Positions 15,775-22,018 of a stretch of 34,967 nucleotides of DNA are shown here, one piece after another (within the stretch, counting starts at the first letter, position 1; each line of letters begins with the position of its first letter). Under the pieces are notes generated by a model that was given only the letters and a program-made list of their open reading frames with translations, was not told the origin of the DNA and made no database searches. Origin of the DNA: an uncultured Collinsella sp. Lineage in GTDB: Bacteria; Actinomycetota; Coriobacteriia; Coriobacteriales; Coriobacteriaceae. The translations under genes were made by a program, and so were the position numbers. Where the stretch lies: positions 1-34,967 of the forward strand of contig CABUDI010000019.1 of assembly GCA_902490305.1 (NCBI GenBank), in the 5' to 3' direction.

Positions 15775-17388
15775 TTACGCCTTGACGGTCGCAACGCCCC
15801 TGAAGGACATGCTCGTCGTGCCGATGCCCTTGAAACCATCGAGGGCCTCGCCATTGGGCGCAGTGGACGGATCGTCCCAAGAAGCGGAGACGGTCTTGAC
15901 GTGGACAACGGGGTACAGAACGGCGTTGTCGGCAATGATGTCGAAACACTCGTTCCACTTCTTCTGCTGCTCGTCGCCCTCGGCGGCAAGAGCCTCGTCC
16001 ATGAGACCGTGGAGCTTCTGCCACTCAGCGGACTCCTTCCACGGGCAACGGGTCTGCATCCAGACGTTGTCGCCGTACCACCAGTTGAGCAGCAGGTCGG
16101 GGTCGGCGCCGAAGCAGGAAGGATCGCCAGGGGCAAGGAGGATATCGTAGGCCTCGCCGCCGTCGATGGCGGCGTAGGTGGCCGGCGAGGTATCGGTCTG
16201 GATGGTCACATCGAAGCCGAGAGCGTCGAGGTCGTTCTTGACCTGGGCGGCCATGCCCTTAATCTGCTCGTTGTCGGTGGTGCGCAGGGTGATGGCACCC
16301 GGGGTGATGCCAGACTCCTCGATGAGCTTCTTAGCCTTCTTGGTGTCGGTCTTGTACACCGTGGAAGCCTCATGATAGTTGGTGAAGCTCTTGGGCAGGT
16401 AGCAGCTGGCAGCGGTGGCAAGGCCGGCGAAGGTGTTGCTGACCATCTTCTCGGTGTCGAGCGCATACATGACAGCCTGACGGACCTTGACGTTGTTCCA
16501 AGGCTCCTTGGCGACGTTGAACATGATGAAGCGGGTGCCGAAACCCTGAACGTTATCGATCTTGCAGCCGGCGCTCTCGAGCTGGTCGACGGCATCAGCG
16601 GTAACGAGCTCCATAACGAGCGTGGAGCCCTCCTGCTGAGCGGTAACGCGAGCGGTGGGGTCGGTCAGGATGCTGTACTGGATCTTCTTATCCTCGGCAG
16701 CATACTCACCGTTGTACTCGGGGTTGGGAACCAGGGTGATCTCGGTATCGGAGATAGAGTCGTACATCCAGGGGCCGGAACCGATCGGCTGCTTGGCGCG
16801 ATCCTCCTCGGTCTGGGTGGCCGGGGTAACGCGGACGATGGCCAGACGATCCTTGAGCAGGGAGAAGTTGGGGACCTTAGTCTTGACCGTCACGGTGCTG
16901 GCGTCCTTGGCCTCGATGGACTCGAAGGGCTGGAAGAACGGAGCATAGGTAGCGGAAGCGGCGCAAGCGGTGTAGGAGGCAACGACATCGTCAGCGGTGA
17001 CCTCGGTGCCATCGGAGAACTTGGCGCCCTTGCGGATGGTGACCTCGAAAGTGGTGTCGTCCACAGACTTGGGATCGTCGGTGGCGAGCTCGTTGAAGGT
17101 GCTGTAGTCGTGGTAATCGATGCCGTAGAGGCCCTCGACGACGTGCCAGTTAGCACCCAGGCCCACAGCGGAGCCGGTGCTGGCGGGATCGAAGCTGGAC
17201 GGAGCGTAAGCGGAACCAGCGGTGATCACGCCGCCGCCACGGTTGGCGGAATCGGTGGAGCCGGAAGCGGAACCCTCGTCGCTAGAGCTGCCACCGCAGC
17301 CAGTGAGACCAAGGCCGGCGACAGCAGCGACGCTGCCGGTGAGGCCGAGGAACGAACGCCTGGACATACCCTTGTTGATGATGGCCAT
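15775..17388 (-). CDS. Solute-binding lipoprotein, extracellular family 5 (probable SatA)
   Basis: Extracytoplasmic substrate receptor of the ABC transporter, 537 residues. The N-terminus is unusual: MSRRSFLGLTG (residues 8-18) is a twin-arginine motif (R10, R11), followed by a hydrophobic stretch and the lipobox LTGC with C31 as lipidation site, so it is probably a Tat-exported lipoprotein. A Ser/Gly-rich tether follows. The mature part has family-5 landmarks such as SSFDPAS, FSDGTEVTADDVVAS, and the QAVMYALDTEKM segment. The ATG of MAIINKGMSRR follows AGGAGA. It is the first gene of the operon. Peptides or nickel are possible ligands for the family; sialic acid is inferred from the nan genes downstream. 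Confidence 0.9.
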   Translation of the reverse strand: MAIINKGMSRRSFLGLTGSVAAVAGLGLTGCGGSSSDEGSASGSTDSANRGGGVITAGSAYAPSSFDPASTGSAVGLGANWHVVEGLYGIDYHDYSTFNELATDDPKSVDDTTFEVTIRKGAKFSDGTEVTADDVVASYTACAASATYAPFFQPFESIEAKDASTVTVKTKVPNFSLLKDRLAIVRVTPATQTEEDRAKQPIGSGPWMYDSISDTEITLVPNPEYNGEYAAEDKKIQYSILTDPTARVTAQQEGSTLVMELVTADAVDQLESAGCKIDNVQGFGTRFIMFNVAKEPWNNVKVRQAVMYALDTEKMVSNTFAGLATAASCYLPKSFTNYHEASTVYKTDTKKAKKLIEESGITPGAITLRTTDNEQIKGMAAQVKNDLDALGFDVTIQTDTSPATYAAIDGGEAYDILLAPGDPSCFGADPDLLLNWWYGDNVWMQTRCPWKESAEWQKLHGLMDEALAAEGDEQQKKWNECFDIIADNAVLYPVVHVKTVSASWDDPSTAPNGEALDGFKGIGTTSMSFRGVATVKA

Positions 17389-17524
17389 GTCTTCTCCTAT
17401 CAATAGAGAATCTTACTCGGGAGCACCTAGACTTGCCCCCGCGCAACTTGCGGACGATATATACCTTACCTACCGACGAACCCAACTGAGGTGCCGCGCT
17501 CGGCGACCGATACATACATACGCT

Positions 17525-17547
17525 TGAACGGTATTTACTACCGTTCA
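17525..17547. promoter_or_regulatory. Operator candidate of the sialic-acid operon
   Basis: TGAACGGTA (17525-17533) and TACCGTTCA (17539-17547) are perfect 9-base arms around 5 bases. This is the size and symmetry of a dimeric repressor site. It covers the proposed -10 of the operon promoter. No regulator gene is present in the window to match it. Confidence 0.6.
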
Positions 17548-17563
17548 CCGAATTCATTGACAA
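17535..17563 (-). promoter_or_regulatory. Possible promoter of the sialic-acid operon
   Basis: On the minus strand TTGTCA (17558-17563) is followed after 17 bases by TAGTAA (17535-17540). The -35 matches 5 of 6 consensus bases and the -10 is weak, as expected for a regulated promoter. The -10 lies inside the 17525-17547 dyad. The leader would be about 140 bases. Confidence 0.4.
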
Positions 17564-17650
17564 ATGATTCGCCAGACAGTATGTATCGGCGAGGTGAGAT
17601 ATCAGTCTTCGTCAACCCGCAGGATAGCAGGGTTTTCGCTTGGGTTAGTC

Positions 17651-17660
17651 AAACGTTTTA
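17651..17660. promoter_or_regulatory. Shared AAACGTTTTA box upstream of the sialic-acid operon
   Basis: AAACGTTTTA here reads TAAAACGTTT on the minus strand, identical to ten bases of the palindrome upstream of gap (4943-4956). It lies 263 bases before the binding-protein start, about 90 bases upstream of the proposed -35. It could be a global carbon-control site or chance. Confidence 0.35.
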
Positions 17661-17752
17661 GCGTTAATAAAACCCGAAATCAGCAGGCAATCATGGCGAA
17701 ATAAATGGTTGAAAATCGCGCAATCATGTATATCAGTTGTTTAGGCTCGTGT

Positions 17753-19699
17753 TTAGCTATCGGAATGGCCAGCCGCCGCCTCGGCGCGCTCGGCATTCCA
17801 TGCAACGAGCGCCTCGTGGACCGCCTTGGCAACATCGGCAGGTATGCCGCGAACTTTCGCGATCTCTTGCTCGCTCGCCGCGCGCAAACGCTTCATCGAG
17901 CCAAAATGGCGCATAAGGGCACGTTTTCTGGTGGGTCCCACGCCTGGAACGTCATCGAGCACCGAAACCGTCATGGCTTTATCGCGCAACTCACGGTGGA
18001 ACGTGATGGCAAATCGGTGGGACTCATCGCGTACCTGTTTAATTAGATAGAGCGAAGCAGACCCGGTCGGCAGCACGACAGGAGTCTCGTCCCAAGGCAC
18101 AAAAACTTCCTCGTCGGCCTTCGCCAAGCCACAAACTGGTATATCGAGCCCAAGAGCCTCAAGTTGCTTGATCGCAGCGGTCAATTGCGGCTTACCGCCA
18201 TCGACAACGAGCAAATCGGGGCGCGAGCCAAAGCGCTCGTCGGCCATGCGCTCGGGAGCATAGCGTCGTCCCAAAACCTCGGACATCGACACGAAGTCGT
18301 TTGCCTCGTCCAATTCGGCCTGAATTTTAAAACGACGGTACTGGCTCTTGTCGGCGCGCCCGTTGGTAAACACCACCATCGAGGCGACCGTAAAGGTGCC
18401 ATGCAGTGTAGAGATATCGAAGCACTCGATACGCAACGGCGGCGATGGCAGCGCCAACGCACTTTCGAGCTCCAGGAGCGCTTGATTGGTGCGGTCGTCA
18501 GCGTACCCCGTTCGCATCATGTAGCGCATGAGGGCATGGCGCGCATTTTTGGATGCCATATCGAGCAGACGGCGCTTTTCGCCACGCTGCGGCCTATGGA
18601 GATGGCAGGAACGCTCACGCTTGCCCGCAAGCCACTCCCCCAGCGCCTCCGCATCCTCAAGCTCGACGGAAAGGTTGACCTCAGCTGGAATATCAGCCGT
18701 CTCGTCGTAATAGCGCTTAAGAAAGCCCGACTGGAGCTCTTCCTCGTCAACATCAAGACCCTTGTCGAGAATGAACTCGCAGGTGCGAACTGTTCGGCCC
18801 TCGCGAACGACGAAGACGCAAGCGGCGGAGATGGTCTCCTCGCGATAGAACCCGATGACATCGATATCGACACTGGAGGGAAAAACGACTTGCTGACGAT
18901 CGTCCAGACCCCTGATGACCTCCAAACGACGTTTGACGCGTGCCGCGCGCTCAAAGTCGAGCGCCTCGGCGGCATCCGTCATCTCGGAGGTCAGCTCATC
19001 GACGACATCCTTGCGATGGCCCGACAAAAAGCGCTCGACACGCTTGACGTTCTTGGCATAGTCTGCCGGGGAAATCGCGCCGACACACGCACCCGGGCCG
19101 CGCCCGACATGGTAGTCAAAGCAGGGACGCCCGTTTTGTGCGCAAATCATATTGACGATGTCTTCCTCGCCCTTGTGGGACTCGATGGTACGGCGACAAC
19201 GACGCCACTCCGCACAGGATGCAGAGCAGATGGGGATAACCTTGCGCAGCGTATCTATCGTCTCACGTGCCGCACGGCTATCGGTATAGGGTCCAAAATA
19301 GCGCGTTCCCGGCTTATGACGCTCACGCGTGTATTTGATCGCGGGATACAGGTCGCCCTTTGTAATGGCGATAAAGGGGTAGCTCTTGTCATCCTTGAGG
19401 TCGACGTTAAAGTACGGATGGTACTGGCCGATCAGGTTGCGCTCGAGTACAAGCGCCTCATGCTCGGTTTCGACAACGATGTAGTCAAAGCTCGCCACCA
19501 GCTGCATCATCAGCGGGATCTTTTGACGCTCATCCTGCAGTGTCACGTATTGACGCATGCGGGCGCGCAGGTTTTTCGCCTTGCCCACGTAGATGACATC
19601 GCCCTTGGCATCCTTCCAAAGGTAGCATCCGGGCTGTGTGGGAACGCGCGAAACCTGCTCGGCAAGCGTTGGTATGTTGTCGTGACCGGCCACGCGCAC
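17753..19699 (-). CDS. uvrC: UvrC, excinuclease ABC subunit C
   Basis: Makes both incisions around a DNA lesion in nucleotide excision repair. The 648 residues contain an N-terminal GIY-YIG nuclease (PGCYLWKD...VIYVGKAKNLRARMRQY, about 23-51, with E in LVLERNLI), a UVR segment (AAEALDFERAARVKRRLEVIRGL), the RNase H-like endonuclease domain (RIECFDISTLHGT, LLVVDGGKPQL, HRFAITFHRELRDK), and C-terminal helix-hairpin-helix motifs (DDVPGVGPTRKRALMRHFGS). The start is a GTG directly abutting the murJ TAG; a second GTG two codons later is equally possible. It is the last gene of a ybaK-murJ-uvrC operon. Confidence 0.96.
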   Translation of the reverse strand: MRVAGHDNIPTLAEQVSRVPTQPGCYLWKDAKGDVIYVGKAKNLRARMRQYVTLQDERQKIPLMMQLVASFDYIVVETEHEALVLERNLIGQYHPYFNVDLKDDKSYPFIAITKGDLYPAIKYTRERHKPGTRYFGPYTDSRAARETIDTLRKVIPICSASCAEWRRCRRTIESHKGEEDIVNMICAQNGRPCFDYHVGRGPGACVGAISPADYAKNVKRVERFLSGHRKDVVDELTSEMTDAAEALDFERAARVKRRLEVIRGLDDRQQVVFPSSVDIDVIGFYREETISAACVFVVREGRTVRTCEFILDKGLDVDEEELQSGFLKRYYDETADIPAEVNLSVELEDAEALGEWLAGKRERSCHLHRPQRGEKRRLLDMASKNARHALMRYMMRTGYADDRTNQALLELESALALPSPPLRIECFDISTLHGTFTVASMVVFTNGRADKSQYRRFKIQAELDEANDFVSMSEVLGRRYAPERMADERFGSRPDLLVVDGGKPQLTAAIKQLEALGLDIPVCGLAKADEEVFVPWDETPVVLPTGSASLYLIKQVRDESHRFAITFHRELRDKAMTVSVLDDVPGVGPTRKRALMRHFGSMKRLRAASEQEIAKVRGIPADVAKAVHEALVAWNAERAEAAAGHSDS

Positions 19700-21382
19700 C
19701 TACTTGCGACGAAGCAGCGCCGAGACCTCGGGCATCTTAAGGACGACGGCAAGGCCAAAGGTAACAACAAGCGAGGCGACACCCGCAACGCAAACGTAGC
19801 CAAGAGTAATCAGAATCGAGCCGCCAAGTGCCCCGACAAAGTGTTCAAGCGCCCACATGACGCCGGCGCCTGCGGCAGCACCTAGGCCACCGAGCAAAAG
19901 GCCAAAGAAACCGCCATGTAGGATAGATTTGACCTGAAGGCCACGCAGGCGACGACGCAGCCACCACAGCGAACAGCCGACCAAGATCACGTAGTCGACG
20001 ACATACGAAAGCGCGATTGCCGGCATACCGAAGCCCAGCACAACGCCAAACAGCAGAACCGAGCCGGCCTGGCCGATGGCGGAATACAGGCAATAGCGGC
20101 TATAGGGCTTCATGTCGAGCAAGGCAGAGAAGCTCTTCTGCATCAACACGACCACGCCGTAGAGCGGCAGCGAGAGCGCCAGGTAGACAAGGTACTCGGA
20201 CACCAGAGCCACGCCGGATTCATCGAACTTGCCAGCACAGTAGATCATATTGAGCGGACGTGCGAAGACAATCAGGTACAGTGCGAACGGAATCAGGAAG
20301 AACAGCATCTGGGCGACGCCACGCGAAATGCCCGTGCGAACGCTGTCGTAATCCTTCTCCTGTGCGTCATGAGAGAGCTCGGTATAGAGCGCCGTCGAAA
20401 GCGAGGCGGCAATCAGCGCGTAGGGCAGCGTGTACCACAGGCGCGCATAGGCGATGACGGAAGGACCCGTCTCGGGCTGGACCACCAGCGCGGCAGCGTT
20501 GGTGATAGAAGTCGAGACAAACATGCACACCGTGGCGAGCAGCGTCGGGATACCGAGCGCAATCGTCTGGCGCAGCGCGGGGTCCTTAAAGTCGATATGG
20601 ATATGGGGATGCACGCCGTGCTTGCCAAGCGCGGGAATCTGACATGCCATCTGAACAAAGACACCGAGGGTCGTACCGGCCGCAATCAAGATGATGCCGG
20701 CACGTTCGCCAAACTGTGCGGACACGGGCGCAAAACCCATAAAGCTCGCAATGACGATCACATTGTTGAGGACCGGGGCAAACGTCGACCAGAAGTAGTC
20801 GCGGTGTGCGTTGAGAACGCCCGAGAACACCGAGCCCAAACCATAAAACAGAATCTGGATGGCAAAGAAACGGAACATGAACGCAGCGGTATCCATGCTG
20901 CCACCGTCACCCGAAAGGAACGATTGCGTCCAGATAAAGCCCGGGGCGAACACGGTCCCCAGCAACGAAATGCCACCCAGCACTAAAAGCAGAATGCCGA
21001 GCAGGTTGCCCACGTACTCGTTCGAGGCCTCGCGACCCTGCTCACGCCTCACGCCCATGTACACGGGCAAAAACGCCGTCACGAGCATGCCGCCCATCAC
21101 GAGTTCGTAGAGCATATTGGGCAGGTTGTTGGCGACCTGATAGGAGGACGAGAGCAGCGACATGCCGATAGCGGCCGCCATTGCCCACGTGCGGATAAAA
21201 CCGGTGACGCGAGACACGATAGTCAGGATGGTCATAAGCCCGGCAGAACGACCAACCGTGGAGTAGTCCGACGAGCCCATGTCGTCAGTGTCATCTCGCG
21301 ACGAAGAAGCTTCGGATGAGGGTGTCTGAGGCGCAGATTCTTTTGCAAAATGAGCTCCGCGCTTCAATTCTTCCTGCGGCAT
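19700..21382 (-). CDS. murJ: MurJ/MviN-family lipid II flippase
   Basis: Integral membrane protein of the MOP superfamily, predicted to flip lipid II across the membrane for peptidoglycan synthesis. It is 560 residues: a polar N-terminal extension of about 45 residues (MPQEELKRG...), then the family start SAGLMTILTIVSRVTGFIRTWAMAAAIG, the NLPNMLYELVMGGMLVTAFLPVY motif, and about 14 predicted membrane helices. The ATG has GAGAGGA upstream and is 3 bases past the ybaK stop. Some actinobacterial MurJ proteins carry kinase-like tails; this one ends shortly after the last helix. Confidence 0.92.
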   Translation of the reverse strand: MPQEELKRGAHFAKESAPQTPSSEASSSRDDTDDMGSSDYSTVGRSAGLMTILTIVSRVTGFIRTWAMAAAIGMSLLSSSYQVANNLPNMLYELVMGGMLVTAFLPVYMGVRREQGREASNEYVGNLLGILLLVLGGISLLGTVFAPGFIWTQSFLSGDGGSMDTAAFMFRFFAIQILFYGLGSVFSGVLNAHRDYFWSTFAPVLNNVIVIASFMGFAPVSAQFGERAGIILIAAGTTLGVFVQMACQIPALGKHGVHPHIHIDFKDPALRQTIALGIPTLLATVCMFVSTSITNAAALVVQPETGPSVIAYARLWYTLPYALIAASLSTALYTELSHDAQEKDYDSVRTGISRGVAQMLFFLIPFALYLIVFARPLNMIYCAGKFDESGVALVSEYLVYLALSLPLYGVVVLMQKSFSALLDMKPYSRYCLYSAIGQAGSVLLFGVVLGFGMPAIALSYVVDYVILVGCSLWWLRRRLRGLQVKSILHGGFFGLLLGGLGAAAGAGVMWALEHFVGALGGSILITLGYVCVAGVASLVVTFGLAVVLKMPEVSALLRRK

Positions 21383-21385
21383 CGC

Positions 21386-21886
21386 TCAGTCCTCTCTCGT
21401 AATCGCGGCAACCGTCGCCCCGCAAAATGCAATTAAATCATCGGGTGCAAGCTCGAGCTGATAACCACGCTTGCCTCCCGAAATAAAAATGGTATCCCAA
21501 AGGACGCATGTCTCATCAATGAGCGTCCGGTAGCGTTTTTTCATACCGACCGGGCTGCAGCCGCCGCGAACGTAGCCAGTCGCCGCAAGCAAATCCTTCA
21601 CATGCATCATGGCCAAGGACTTCTCCCCCGCGGCACGCGCGGCGGACTTTAGATCGAGCTCGTCGGCAACAGGGATGCAGCACACGACATAGTCGTTGGA
21701 CGGTGTCACGCAGACCAAAGTCTTAAATCCTTGACCGGGCTCCTCGCCAAGCTGCTCCGAAATCGCGACCCCCAGGCCCACCGACTCATCACCATCGTCT
21801 TCGTACGTATGTAGAACATAGGAAATGCCGGCGCTTTCCAGCTCGCGCATCGCATTGGTTTTTGGCGTCTTTACAGCCTTTGCCAT
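21386..21886 (-). CDS. ybaK: YbaK/EbsC-family Cys-tRNA(Pro) deacylase
   Basis: Hydrolyses mischarged Cys-tRNA(Pro) in trans. The 166 residues show the YbaK signature ATGYVRGGCSPVGMKKRYRTLID, the internal KTLVCV strand, and the C-terminal SGGKRGYQLELAPDDLI segment. The ATG of MAKAVKTPKTNAM follows AAAGGA; an upstream extension is leader sequence. It is first in the ybaK-murJ-uvrC operon, with a TATACT -10 candidate about 40 bases upstream. Confidence 0.93.
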   Translation of the reverse strand: MAKAVKTPKTNAMRELESAGISYVLHTYEDDGDESVGLGVAISEQLGEEPGQGFKTLVCVTPSNDYVVCCIPVADELDLKSAARAAGEKSLAMMHVKDLLAATGYVRGGCSPVGMKKRYRTLIDETCVLWDTIFISGGKRGYQLELAPDDLIAFCGATVAAITRED

Positions 21887-21923
21887 GACATATCCTTTCC
21901 CTCGCATTCGGACGTAAAGATTA

Positions 21924-21929
21924 AGTATA
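21924..21929 (-). promoter_or_regulatory. -10 element of the ybaK-murJ-uvrC promoter
   Basis: TATACT on the minus strand, 38-43 bases before the ybaK ATG, downstream of the uvrA terminator hairpin. A GTGACG 19 bases upstream could be a poor -35. Confidence 0.4.
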
Positions 21930-21964
21930 TGTCCAATTCGGCTGCATACGTCACTTCGACACAG

Positions 21965-21998
21965 CAAGCGCCATCGAATCACAAGGAGTCGATGGCGC
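21965..21998 (-). terminator. Hairpin terminator after uvrA
   Basis: GCGCCATCGA (21968-21977) pairs perfectly with TCGATGGCGC (21989-21998) around 11 bases. It starts 20 bases past the uvrA stop and is followed on the minus strand by TTGCTGTG, a weak T-run. Confidence 0.68.
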
Positions 21999-22018
21999 CC
22001 ATAAACTGAATCGCCTAT

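Larger units (their letters stand above)
17507..17589. repeat. Outer inverted repeat flanking the operator
   Basis: CCGATACATAC (17507-17517) and GTATGTATCGG (17579-17589) are perfect 11-base inverted copies, 61 bases apart, enclosing the proposed promoter and the inner dyad. They could be two half-sites or two copies of a regulator site used with DNA looping, or the foot of a long RNA stem. Confidence 0.6.
17404..17752. other. Intergenic region between uvrC and the sialic-acid operon
   Basis: 349 bases without a credible gene. It holds the leader and promoter region of the binding-protein gene, two nested inverted repeats (17507-17589), and an AAACGTTTTA box (17651-17660). I see no hairpin terminator after uvrC, so uvrC transcripts may run in or end by another mechanism. 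Confidence 0.8.

Noticed and set aside
17557..17585. Plus-strand promoter TTGACA with 17-base spacing to TATGTA in the sat leader region
   Set aside because: The -35 is perfect but the -10 is poor, and transcription would run antisense into uvrC with no gene to serve. The same bases are explained by the minus-strand promoter and the inverted repeat.
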